Assembly: GCA_014801065.1 (NCBI GenBank) | Contig: JAAVEX010000008.1 | Location: 14,848-28,083 of the forward strand | Length of the DNA: 13,236 nucleotides | Origin: Barnesiella sp. | Lineage (GTDB): Bacteria > Bacteroidota > Bacteroidia > Bacteroidales > Muribaculaceae | Direction: 5' to 3' | Part shown: positions 1-6,866 of the stretch, piece by piece | Position numbering within the stretch: the first letter of the stretch is position 1 | Layout: the number at the start of each line of letters is the position of its first letter | Position numbers and translations under genes: made by a program | Notes under the pieces: generated by a model | Databases searched by the model: none | Told to the model about the DNA's origin: nothing | What the model saw: only the letters and a program-made list of their open reading frames with translations

Positions 1-680
1 ATATCGGAGGCGGGAGAGAACACGCTGAGCAAGCCATTGATCTGTTCGATAGGAGCATAGCCACGCGTATAACCCAACACTACCGACTTATTGTTGCCCT
101 GCTCGTCATACTGCTTCGACGCGCCGAAATCGATCAGCACGGCCTTACCGTTACGGTCGATCATAATATTGTCCGGCTTCACGTCGAGATGCAGTCTGCG
201 GCCGGAGTGGACGTAGGCAAGCGCATCGGCCACCATTCGGATATAGCCCACCGCCTCCGATTCGGGCAATGGTCCCCGGCGATCAACGAGCATCTTTTCG
301 AGCGACTTACCCTCGATAAAGTCCATCACATAATAGGCCGTGGAGTTTTCTTCAAACACATCTATCACCCTCACGATATTGGGGTGCTGCATCCGGCGCT
401 GCGCTCTCGCCTCTTCGATAAACTTACTATGCAGACGACCTATCATATCCCGCTTCGAGTTAACGCCGACGGATATCACGCCGGTTTCGTTGTTGCGGTT
501 ACAATATTCTTTGACAAACAGCTCCTTGATGGCCACACGCTCATTAAACATCGTGTGGATAGCCTCGTAGGTGCATCCGAAACCACCCTGGCCGAGAAAC
601 CGTACAATCCGGTAACGACCATTCTGAAGGAGAGTACCCTCTTTCAGAGCATCCCTGCGCTCATTATTTCCATTGCTCAT
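1..680 (-). CDS. Hanks-type serine/threonine protein kinase (3' end cut by window edge)
   Basis: This is the N-terminal 226 codons of a eukaryote-like Ser/Thr kinase; the rest lies outside the window. The start at 680 is the first ATG, 18 bases after the PP2C stop. The kinase fold is clear. The Gly-rich loop GQGGFG is at about residues 30-35, and the ATP lysine in VAIKE is Lys52. The helix-C glutamate lies in FIEEAR (about 89-90). The catalytic loop HLDVKPDN is at about 164-171 with Asp166, and DFG is at 184-186. The activation segment ends GYAPIEQ. The usual HRD arginine is Leu, so this is a non-RD kinase that may not need activation-loop phosphorylation. All catalytic residues are present, so it should be active. 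It is the last visible gene of an operon with a PP2C phosphatase and FHA proteins, its presumed antagonist and readers. Whether a membrane segment or sensor domain follows cannot be seen. Confidence 0.95.
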   Translation of the reverse strand, partial: MSNGNNERRDALKEGTLLQNGRYRIVRFLGQGGFGCTYEAIHTMFNERVAIKELFVKEYCNRNNETGVISVGVNSKRDMIGRLHSKFIEEARAQRRMQHPNIVRVIDVFEENSTAYYVMDFIEGKSLEKMLVDRRGPLPESEAVGYIRMVADALAYVHSGRRLHLDVKPDNIMIDRNGKAVLIDFGASKQYDEQGNNKSVVLGYTRGYAPIEQINGLLSVFSPASD

Positions 681-698
681 ATCTGTAGGTCTGTTTTA

Positions 699-2204
699 TT
701 AGGGGTTCGCAGGATTTTTGACGTCGGGGATATCGATGTCCTTAGGGTCCTTAGGGTCCTTAGGGTCCTTAGTTTTATCGGATTCTAAGTCTGTAATTTT
801 ACCAAGATATGGCTTTTTCTTAGTGGAAGTAGTCGGTGGGGTTTTCGTATCTTTATCGTTATTGGCTGCACTGGTTTTACCTTTATTGTCAGTTTTGCTA
901 CCGGAGTTGGGAGCGCGACCGGCAGGAGTTGACACAGGTTGCTCTTGTGACTTTGGATTAACATGAGGAAATTTGGGTCTAACAGGTGTGGGAACGGCAT
1001 CGCTGCCTTTGTTGGATTTATCGTCAGGATATTCTACCTCATATTTCTTATGGTCAGTTGAAGGTTCATTATTGGTAAAAAGAAAGATATAGGCGAAAAT
1101 GCCGGCCACGCAGACTAACAGCAGACCGCAAGCCACCATTGCTATTTTTTTCCACGAGCTGTCATTATCGGCCACCGCACTGTCAAAGGGTTGCGAGTGC
1201 GGGCCCTCAGCGATGTAGGGTTGCGAGCGCGGGCCCGATGCTGCTACCGGAGCGGGCGCAGGAGCGGGCACAGGTGAGGAAACGGGGGCAGCCGGCGCAG
1301 GAGCCACTACAGCTACCTGTTCTTCTTCAATCGGCTCGGCCACCTCCTCGGCCATCGCAGCCACTTCCATGTTATCATTACTCTGACCGGGCAGAGGGAT
1401 GGTGAGATCAGAAGCGGAATCAAAGAATGCGTCCGCACCGATTCCCTCGGCCACCGGGACGAGATATAGAGAGAAATTATCATGGCTGTCGGCCAGACAG
1501 AGCGCCTTCATGCGCTCCACCTTATCCTGATCAGACAGCCCGGTATCGCCCAAGATCTCGCAGATAGCCTGATCGCTGACAGCCTCAGTGACACCGTCGG
1601 TACACATCAGGAAATAGTCGGCCGAGCGCACATCATTGGTCACTCTCACAGTGGCGGCATCACGCCTCCCCTCCACCGACTGCATGGCTCGCGTGATCAC
1701 ATTTTTCCTCGGATGGTTGACAGCCTCCTCGGGAGTGATCACCTTGGCTTTGACCAGCTCATTGACCAGCGAATGGTCCGACGACTTATAGACGATCGAT
1801 GCCCGGCCCGAGCCATCGGGTCGCACCTGATATATGCGGCTGTCGCCGATATGGGCGCAAACGGCCTGAGTGTCGGTGAGACAAAGCAGAGTGAGCGTAG
1901 TGCCCATGCGGTGAGGCGTAGCGGAGTCGCGGTCCACACTGTCGAGCATATCATAGGCAGCGCCAACGACCTCCTCGACCAAAGCGTCGGAATACGGGCC
2001 ATCGGGGTGAGTGGCAACGAATCGGCCTATAGCGGCGCAAACAGTGCTGCTGGCCACTTCGCCAGCCTCGTGACCGCCCATGCCGTCGCACACGGCGAAA
2101 GTGCGCGTTGCGGCCGTGGCCACACCCGGCGCGGGCCACACGGAGTCTTCCTGATTGCCTCTGCGCCCCTGTTCGTTAAGCGCCAATGGTTTGTTAAGTT
2201 TCAT
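699..2204 (-). CDS. PP2C-family Ser/Thr phosphatase with membrane anchor and extended C-terminal tail
   Basis: This 501-residue metal-dependent protein phosphatase should reverse the phosphorylation made by the adjacent kinase. The PP2C domain covers about residues 1-250. Its metal-binding motifs are intact: NQED (Asp20), DGMGGH (Asp40-His45), MGTT (100-103), GDSR (120-123), CTDG (Asp203) and HDN (Asp242-Asn243). A Glu/Ala/Pro-rich linker (about 270-345) leads to one membrane helix at about 354-376. A tail of some 125 residues rich in Lys, Pro, Thr, Ser and Asp follows. With the catalytic domain in the cytoplasm, this tail would be periplasmic. Stand-alone PP2C phosphatases are about 240-260 residues, so the tail is an addition. 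It ends in KDP repeats encoded by a 9-base tandem repeat. The gene starts 5 bases after the upstream FHA gene stop, consistent with one operon. Confidence 0.95.
   Translation of the reverse strand: MKLNKPLALNEQGRRGNQEDSVWPAPGVATAATRTFAVCDGMGGHEAGEVASSTVCAAIGRFVATHPDGPYSDALVEEVVGAAYDMLDSVDRDSATPHRMGTTLTLLCLTDTQAVCAHIGDSRIYQVRPDGSGRASIVYKSSDHSLVNELVKAKVITPEEAVNHPRKNVITRAMQSVEGRRDAATVRVTNDVRSADYFLMCTDGVTEAVSDQAICEILGDTGLSDQDKVERMKALCLADSHDNFSLYLVPVAEGIGADAFFDSASDLTIPLPGQSNDNMEVAAMAEEVAEPIEEEQVAVVAPAPAAPVSSPVPAPAPAPVAASGPRSQPYIAEGPHSQPFDSAVADNDSSWKKIAMVACGLLLVCVAGIFAYIFLFTNNEPSTDHKKYEVEYPDDKSNKGSDAVPTPVRPKFPHVNPKSQEQPVSTPAGRAPNSGSKTDNKGKTSAANNDKDTKTPPTTSTKKKPYLGKITDLESDKTKDPKDPKDPKDIDIPDVKNPANP
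741..772 (-). repeat. 9-base tandem repeat, about 3.5 copies, coding Lys-Asp-Pro repeats
   Basis: The plus-strand unit CTTAGGGTC is repeated exactly at 741-749, 750-758 and 759-767, with a partial copy to 772. It lies near the 3' end of the PP2C gene and encodes KDP triplets. Because the unit is a multiple of three, slippage would change tail length without a frameshift. Confidence 0.95.
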
Positions 2205-2209
2205 ACTTT

Positions 2210-2989
2210 TCAGATAATTTGAAATTTCAATACTGTGCGTCCAACACGGATTTTATTTCCCGGTTCGAGAATGATCATATCGCCGGGCGCCACGGTCTGG
2301 CCGTTGCATGAAGTGCCGTTTGTCGATCCGGCATCCGAGAGCAGATGCTGAATCTCGCCCGACGGCAGCGAGCGCATCTCAATGACGAAATGGATCTTGC
2401 TGATGGTCATGTCGCGCGTGGGGAGCTGAACATCCGCTTTCGACGATGCAGAGCTTCGGCCGAACGTGTTGCGGCCGAGCGAGAGCCGGATATGACGATC
2501 GCCATACCACTTACATTCGGGATCCTCATCGATCAGAAGGATTCCGGGGCGCATATTCTCGATATTTCCCGTGGAAATTTCGGTTTTCGGATACCCGAAA
2601 TCCCTTACGGTGTCCCGCAGATCCGAGGCCGGGGGATTGCCCGGAATCGGCGGGACAGCGGCCGCGCGGGGAGGAGGAGGTGATTGAGGAGAAGGAGGAG
2701 AAGGAGGGGTTTCGGCGCTACGCCCCAGATAGGCATCGACCGTTGACGACACCTTGCAGTGGGGGCAAATCACGCTATAAGCAAACTCATTGCGTATCAA
2801 CACTTTTCTATTACAATTAGGACATGAGCCCTCAACGCTGAATGTGGCCACCGGGCCGGAATAGTTGCACTTCGGACAGCGCACACGCCCATTTCGCGTG
2901 CGGTCAAACTTAAGCCCTACGCGACAGTTGGGGCAATGCGACACCGGGAATTCCCGAGCGTTTCCTTTTGAACTTACACCCGCTGCCAT
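2210..2989 (-). CDS. Double zinc-ribbon protein with C-terminal FHA domain
   Basis: This 259-residue protein is probably a phosphothreonine reader for the kinase encoded downstream. The N-terminus has two CxxC-x15-CxxC zinc ribbons (Cys19/22/38/41 and Cys56/59/75/78). A Pro/Ser-rich linker follows (about 93-120). The FHA domain is at about 150-258 and carries the conserved signature residues: LGR (Arg173), SxxH (Ser197, His200) and STNGT (Asn224-Gly225), which in the family contact phosphothreonine. No signal peptide or membrane segment is seen, so it is probably cytoplasmic. Its ATG shares one base with the stop of the gene before it (TGATG at 2987-2991), so translation is likely coupled, and the PP2C gene starts 5 bases after its stop. 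The zinc ribbons may bind protein or nucleic acid; their role is not known to me. Confidence 0.93.
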   Translation of the reverse strand: MAAGVSSKGNAREFPVSHCPNCRVGLKFDRTRNGRVRCPKCNYSGPVATFSVEGSCPNCNRKVLIRNEFAYSVICPHCKVSSTVDAYLGRSAETPPSPPSPQSPPPPRAAAVPPIPGNPPASDLRDTVRDFGYPKTEISTGNIENMRPGILLIDEDPECKWYGDRHIRLSLGRNTFGRSSASSKADVQLPTRDMTISKIHFVIEMRSLPSGEIQHLLSDAGSTNGTSCNGQTVAPGDMIILEPGNKIRVGRTVLKFQII

Positions 2990-4344
2990 CAGCCCATCAT
3001 CATATCGTCAGACATCATATCGTCGAAGCCCATATCATGATCCATGCCATCGACACCGGCACTGAAGTCCACATCGTCGAGGTGATCATCATTGTAGGCC
3101 ATATCATGGAACATATCATCATGGTCCGAGAAGTCCATATCCGCACCGCCATGGTCAAACTGCGCATCATCGTCGGCCAGGCCATCAGGGATATAAGCCA
3201 TATCATCCTGATCGTCGGCCAGAATAGCCATTTCGACATCATCGTCGACATCGAGCATCACGGGATCCTCATCGATTGCGGCGAGCAGTTCGCCATCGTC
3301 GATATCATCATCGTCGTCCGACACCATGGCAAGAATAGGATCATCGTCTACGGGATATTCGCCTTCGGGATATTCCTCGTCGGGATCTTCCGGATCGGCA
3401 TAGCTCAACATCTGCTCATCGGGATCGGACGACTGCGACTGATGTTCGGGATCAACCACGCTGGCCGACTGCATCTCAGCCTCCGCGTTATAGATATTGC
3501 CCGCATAGTTTTTCAGCATAGCGGGATCATCATAGACCACGGCCTGACCGTTGGGGAGAATCGAGAGGATACCGCCATTGCAATTGTTAGCCTCATCGAG
3601 CGCCGATTTATTGACCATAGCGATCACCTCGCCATTCATATCGAACACCGGCACCACCTCTCCGTCGGGGTAGTAATAGACCGTCTCCCCTGTGGTGGCA
3701 TCTCTAAGCGAGATCATTACCCGGCCATCGGGCAGTTCGGTCACCGTCGGCTCATGAGGTTCAGGGAGCGGCCCCTCCATAGGCTCGTGGATAGAGGCGT
3801 TAGCGAGGGCGTTCCAATCGTGGGACGAGAACTGCTCGCGGTAGGACTCCGGCAGATGATTCCACTCGGAAGCATAGTATGTCCCGTAGTACTGTCCGCG
3901 CCATTCAAACACCCCGTGGGGACCCACCTCACTGCGAGCGGAAGCAAACGCTTCGTTGAACGACATAGCGTCGTTTGGCGACGTGGCAAACGCCACTTCG
4001 CTGAGCGACGGCGCTTCTATATCGCTTACCTGATAAGAATTAGCGCTATAGCTATGACCATGCGATCCGCTCCCTGCCTGGTCATGGCCGGTGACAGGGT
4101 CTTCGGTAGAATGATTGACAGGTTCTACGGGAGGTTCAGGCGGATTTCGCTGCACCATAGCGTGGATTCCGGCAGCACCGGCCACACCGGCCACAACTCC
4201 GAGGGCACCAAGCGCAACAATCCTACCCGATTCCGATCCGCCCTTACCTTTGCGTTTAGGCGCTCTCTGCGGCACGGGGGGCATATTGTAACGGGCACGT
4301 TCGTCGGGACGAAGAATTCTTTCTGTAGGGTCACTTGTTTGCAT
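2989..4344 (-). CDS. Single-pass membrane protein with extremely acidic Asp/Met/His-rich C-terminus, unknown function
   Basis: I do not recognise a named family for this 451-residue protein. A basic N-terminus (RAPKRKGKGG at about 27-36) precedes a Gly/Ala-rich membrane helix at about 42-64, so by the positive-inside rule the rest is probably periplasmic. A conserved-looking patch rich in aromatics (about 126-180, with FEWRGQYYGTYYASEW) is followed by repeated PDG/PNG beta-hairpin-like segments (about 200-275). From residue 279 to the end (173 residues) there is no Lys or Arg. The last 61 residues hold 22 Asp, 10 Met and 5 His. It is the first gene after a good promoter and is coupled to the FHA gene by TGATG, which ties it to the kinase/phosphatase pathway as a possible substrate or sensor. 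A long antisense frame here is a by-product of the repetitive acidic codons. Confidence 0.9.
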   Translation of the reverse strand: MQTSDPTERILRPDERARYNMPPVPQRAPKRKGKGGSESGRIVALGALGVVAGVAGAAGIHAMVQRNPPEPPVEPVNHSTEDPVTGHDQAGSGSHGHSYSANSYQVSDIEAPSLSEVAFATSPNDAMSFNEAFASARSEVGPHGVFEWRGQYYGTYYASEWNHLPESYREQFSSHDWNALANASIHEPMEGPLPEPHEPTVTELPDGRVMISLRDATTGETVYYYPDGEVVPVFDMNGEVIAMVNKSALDEANNCNGGILSILPNGQAVVYDDPAMLKNYAGNIYNAEAEMQSASVVDPEHQSQSSDPDEQMLSYADPEDPDEEYPEGEYPVDDDPILAMVSDDDDDIDDGELLAAIDEDPVMLDVDDDVEMAILADDQDDMAYIPDGLADDDAQFDHGGADMDFSDHDDMFHDMAYNDDHLDDVDFSAGVDGMDHDMGFDDMMSDDMMMG

Positions 4345-4375
4345 TGTTTCAGTATTTTGAATTATTATTTAGTGG

Positions 4376-4406
4376 CAAATTTAGAGTTGCGGCGAGCCAA
4401 ATCAAA
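4376..4406 (-). promoter_or_regulatory. Bacteroidetes-type promoter for the acidic protein-FHA-PP2C-kinase operon
   Basis: Read on the minus strand, a -33 box TTTG (4403-4406) is separated by 19 bases from a perfect -7 box TAAATTTG (4376-4383), matching the Bacteroidetes consensus TTTG and TAnnTTTG. Transcription would start near 4369, giving a 5' leader of about 25 bases before the ATG at 4344. Confidence 0.8.
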
Positions 4407-4424
4407 ACTTTTCAACCGTTTATA

Positions 4425-4455
4425 GGACGAAATGGCCGATAATCGGGACGAAATG
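4425..4455 (-). repeat. Perfect 10-base direct repeat with 21-base period, candidate LytTR operator
   Basis: GGACGAAATG (plus strand) occurs at 4425-4434 and exactly again at 4446-4455, with an 11-base gap. It sits just upstream of the -33 box of the operon promoter, about 55-85 bases before the predicted start site, where an activator would bind. LytTR regulators typically bind two direct repeats of about 9-10 bases with a 21-22 base period, and a LytTR gene lies about 0.8 kb upstream. The motif itself does not closely match the published AgrA-type consensus, so the assignment is inference. Confidence 0.5.
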
Positions 4456-4456
4456 A

Positions 4457-5263
4457 TCACAGGCGGAATTTCTTCTTGCAGCAAGGACACTGGCCGAGGC
4501 GACTGATATAGGCAAACGAGTGGCTCCGCCAGCTTCCCTTACACTCGGGGCAGACAAAGTTGAGCTCAAACTCCTCGGTGAGTTCCCGACGCTTTCTGAC
4601 CGAATCGGCCATGCGTTCGCTGATCAACGTGTTGGTGTAGCAAAACACGCCGATAGTCACAATAAGCGTGCCTATAATTCCATAAACATGTACTTCCTGA
4701 CTCGGATAAGCAATTGACACCAAACTACCGACCGAACCAATGATCATCGACGGAAGCATTCTGATCTTCATCGAGCCGGCCGATTGTTTCTGAAGCTCGG
4801 CCAGTTCCTCCTGGTATTCCTCATAGATCTGCCCGAGGTCTCTCACACGCGCCGAAAAATATGGGTCAATCTCGTTGGGATCGGCTTGTGGCTGTGGCGC
4901 GCGCGGCGCCTGAGGCTGCGGCCCGGGGGGCGCCATCCGGGGCGATGCAGGGCGAGCGTTCATTCCACCGCCGAGATTCAGAATCGAGTAGAGATCAAGG
5001 CGATAACCTCTGACGCTGTCGGGGCCGCCGAGCGTCACCACCGATGCCGGAGTGATATCTTTCTTGAGCACACGCAGACCGTCGACAAACGTTCCGTTTC
5101 TTGATCCCTGGTCCTCGATGGTCAGCTTTTGTCCGTCGAAGCTCACCTTGGCATGGAGATTGCTCGCGTTGCGGGCCGTGGGGGGAATAACGATACGGCA
5201 TCGAGAAGCGTCGCGGCCTATCAACATCTCGCCACCCTTATTAATAGTAATTTTCTGCATCAT
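4457..5263 (-). CDS. FHA-domain membrane protein with C-terminal zinc ribbon
   Basis: This 268-residue protein has an N-terminal FHA domain at about 1-95, with GR (16-17), the SNLH segment (His37) and SRNGT (54-58) conserved for phosphothreonine binding. A Pro/Gln/Ala-rich linker (about 103-128) leads to a short Glu-rich likely coiled coil (about 140-160). Two closely spaced membrane helices follow (about 168-186 and 191-215). The C-terminus has a zinc ribbon, CPEC (238-241) and CPCC (259-262). Both ends should face the cytoplasm, so this looks like a membrane-tethered phospho-reader. The start has two adjacent ATG codons and the first is used here. The gene begins 14 bases after the LytTR stop, so the two are probably co-transcribed. 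Its domain order is the mirror image of the other FHA protein in this locus. Confidence 0.93.
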   Translation of the reverse strand: MMQKITINKGGEMLIGRDASRCRIVIPPTARNASNLHAKVSFDGQKLTIEDQGSRNGTFVDGLRVLKKDITPASVVTLGGPDSVRGYRLDLYSILNLGGGMNARPASPRMAPPGPQPQAPRAPQPQADPNEIDPYFSARVRDLGQIYEEYQEELAELQKQSAGSMKIRMLPSMIIGSVGSLVSIAYPSQEVHVYGIIGTLIVTIGVFCYTNTLISERMADSVRKRRELTEEFELNFVCPECKGSWRSHSFAYISRLGQCPCCKKKFRL

Positions 5264-5277
5264 TTCTTAGAGAGGGT

Positions 5278-5640
5278 TTACTTATCGGAGACAAACATCA
5301 CGCGCAATTTACGTAAAGCATCGTGCGACACCTTCAACGAATGGATCTTGGGGCTCGCGGGAGCAGAGAGTCTCAACACCCTGCGTGCCAGATCGATATT
5401 AAACACATAGGTCAGATTGATGATATTGCTTTTGCCCACCCTGACAAACATCCGGGAATCATCGCCGAGCGATCCTACGAGATAATCGTGCATTCGCTGG
5501 AGCGACATTGCGAAGGCAAGCCGCTGGCCATTAGCAAGATGAAGGAGGGTGTAGTTGCGATCAGCCTCAAAAAACATGATCTGATCAAGCGAAATCCGGA
5601 AAAACTCGTCGCGGTTGTTGAAATAAATGTGGCGTGACAT
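5278..5640 (-). CDS. Stand-alone LytTR-domain DNA-binding transcriptional regulator
   Basis: This 120-residue protein consists almost entirely of a LytTR DNA-binding domain. The IMFFEADRNYT segment (21-31), the NG turn (37-38) and the VRVGKSNIINL segment (66-76) followed by VFNID (79-83) are family hallmarks. There is no receiver domain, so it is not a classical response regulator. Its activity may be set by phosphorylation, partner binding or level of expression. It is the first gene of the LytTR-FHA pair, and a repeat with LytTR geometry lies upstream of the neighbouring kinase operon, suggesting it controls that locus. No consensus promoter is evident immediately upstream; only a weak CATCTTTG box with a poor -33 is seen about 460 bases away (6101-6108). 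Confidence 0.95.
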   Translation of the reverse strand: MSRHIYFNNRDEFFRISLDQIMFFEADRNYTLLHLANGQRLAFAMSLQRMHDYLVGSLGDDSRMFVRVGKSNIINLTYVFNIDLARRVLRLSAPASPKIHSLKVSHDALRKLRVMFVSDK

Positions 5641-5862
5641 CTGATGGCTTTAAGAGAGTGCTCCCTTTTGAGGCCGGCGATCTCCACCCGACGTATAATG
5701 ATAAAAAAAAGCTACGTGAGATCCGTACTGTCGCTCATCCTTCAGTCGGAGGCTCTGGCATTGCCCTACTTCACAGAATGAGCAACATGCAGAGGCCTCA
5801 CGCAGATAATATGTACGATCCCGACGGTCGAGATATCCGCAAACCGGCATACACCAAACGCA

Positions 5863-5885
5863 CGCTCGCGCAAAGGAGGCGAGCG
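5863..5885. repeat. 7-base perfect inverted repeat with 9-base loop
   Basis: CGCTCGC at 5863-5869 pairs with GCGAGCG at 5879-5885. The loop on the plus strand contains AAAGGAG. No T run follows on either strand, so it is not a standard terminator. Function unknown. Confidence 0.6.
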
Positions 5886-6004
5886 AAAGCAGGTGAATGT
5901 GGCGGACTCCCCCCGTCATAACCAAGGGAATGTATACATATCCACATAGGCATCTACTGTTGCCACATCTTCAGTGAAGCATAGAAACTGCCAGATTTCC
6001 AACT

Positions 6005-6023
6005 AAAAAAGATGCAGCGCATC
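6005..6023 (-). terminator. Possible weak Rho-independent terminator downstream of the suf operon
   Basis: On the minus strand GATGC-GCT-GCATC is followed directly by TTTTTT (6010-6005). The stem is only 5 pairs with a 3-base loop, and a competing AGCGC/GCGCT pairing (6016-6035) overlaps it. It lies about 125 bases after the last operon stop. Plausible but weak. Confidence 0.35.
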
Positions 6024-6146
6024 AGTAAACGCGCTTATTAATTATGTCTGCAACCCACCCGCTGTGACCCGTAGAGGCCTCTGTCAGGGGGTTTGCACTG
6101 CAAAGATGTAAATAATTTTTGAATTCTGCAAGTATGGCAGCGTTTA

Positions 6147-6866
6147 TCAAAGTTGAAAACGGGCGAACTGCATGGTGGCGCCGTCGAAGGTCAGAAGGCT
6201 GTCGGTCAGCAGACTGCCCGCGCCGGCAATATACTTGATGGCTTCGAGCGCCTGAACCGATGCGATTACACCGGCCACCGGACCGACGATTCCGCCAACG
6301 CTGCATGGCGTATAGCCCGCCCCGGCGCTCTCGGGGAAGAAGTCGCAATAGCGGGCCGTTCCCTCGACGTGGGTCATGACCTGACCGCGGAGACCGAGCA
6401 CACCGGCCACGCTGTAGGGCTTTCGGAGTTCGGCACAAACGCTGTCGACCATATATTTGGTGTCGGGATTGTCCGACGCATCGACAATAAAATCGCAATC
6501 GGCAAAGAGAAGCCGCGCGCGATCAGGGGTGATCAGTTTTTCGACCTCGTCAACCTCAATTGTGGAGTTTAATTCGCGCAATTTCCGGGCGAGAACGGCC
6601 ACTTTGGATAGACCGGCTTCCGATTCGCAGTAGTGGGTCTGGCGCTGAAGATTTGAGATGTCGATGGTGTCGAAATCGGCAAGCATTATCCGCCCTACTC
6701 CCGCACCGGCCAGATAGGTGGCCACGACGGAGCCGAGCGCTCCGCATCCCAGCACGAACACCCGGGCGCGGAGCAGACGCGACTGCCCTTCGACTCCGAT
6801 CGAATCCACCGAGATATTGCGGGCGTAGCGGCGGCGCTGGTCGGCCGACAGTTGGTCTGAGATCAT
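6147..6866 (-). CDS. E1-like adenylyltransferase, MoeB/ThiF/HesA family
   Basis: In this family an ATP-dependent enzyme adenylates the C-terminal glycine of a ubiquitin-like sulfur carrier (ThiS or MoaD type) so it can receive sulfur. Start chosen at 6866 (239 residues) because its ATG forms an ATGA overlap with the sufS stop, as at the two preceding junctions; an ATG at 6914 would add 16 residues inside sufS. Seen: RYARNI (14-19), nucleotide-binding GCGALG (40-45), acidic strand ADFD (63-66), SNLQRQ (71-76), Lys88 and DASDN (129-133). The paired CxxC zinc cysteines of MoeB and ThiF are absent and the C-terminus is short. One cysteine, Cys188 in TPCSVGG, aligns by eye with the ThiF cysteine that bonds the carrier. 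Placement after sufS suggests SufS supplies the sulfur. TcdA is an alternative, but the motifs look more MoeB/ThiF-like. Confidence 0.92.
   Translation of the reverse strand: MISDQLSADQRRRYARNISVDSIGVEGQSRLLRARVFVLGCGALGSVVATYLAGAGVGRIMLADFDTIDISNLQRQTHYCESEAGLSKVAVLARKLRELNSTIEVDEVEKLITPDRARLLFADCDFIVDASDNPDTKYMVDSVCAELRKPYSVAGVLGLRGQVMTHVEGTARYCDFFPESAGAGYTPCSVGGIVGPVAGVIASVQALEAIKYIAGAGSLLTDSLLTFDGATMQFARFQL

Larger units (their letters stand above)
5641..6146. other. Intergenic stretch without a convincing gene
   Basis: These 506 bases lie between the E1-like gene stop and the LytTR start. Overlapping frames of about 90 codons on both strands have odd composition and no recognisable motif. 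Visible structures are a 7-base inverted repeat (5863-5885), a 10-base palindrome AGAGGCCTCT (6073-6082) and a small hairpin followed by a T run on the minus strand (6005-6023). A structured RNA or decayed sequence is possible, but none could be identified. Confidence 0.6.

Noticed and set aside
189..788. A 199-codon plus-strand frame opposite the kinase gene
   Set aside because: The minus strand encodes a kinase with intact motifs throughout this interval; the plus frame is a shadow.
1482..2222. A 246-codon plus-strand frame opposite the PP2C gene
   Set aside because: The opposite strand carries all PP2C metal-binding motifs; the plus-strand product shows no recognisable features.
2968..4425. 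A 485-codon plus-strand open frame antisense to the acidic membrane protein, rich in Ile and His
   Set aside because: It mirrors the repetitive GAT/GAC/ATG codons of the sense gene. Its product has no domain logic, while the minus-strand frame has a membrane helix, a good promoter and TGATG coupling to its neighbour.
5634..5925. Overlapping 95-codon plus and 91-codon minus frames upstream of the LytTR gene
   Set aside because: Neither has a promoter, recognisable motif or plausible composition, and they overlap each other almost completely.
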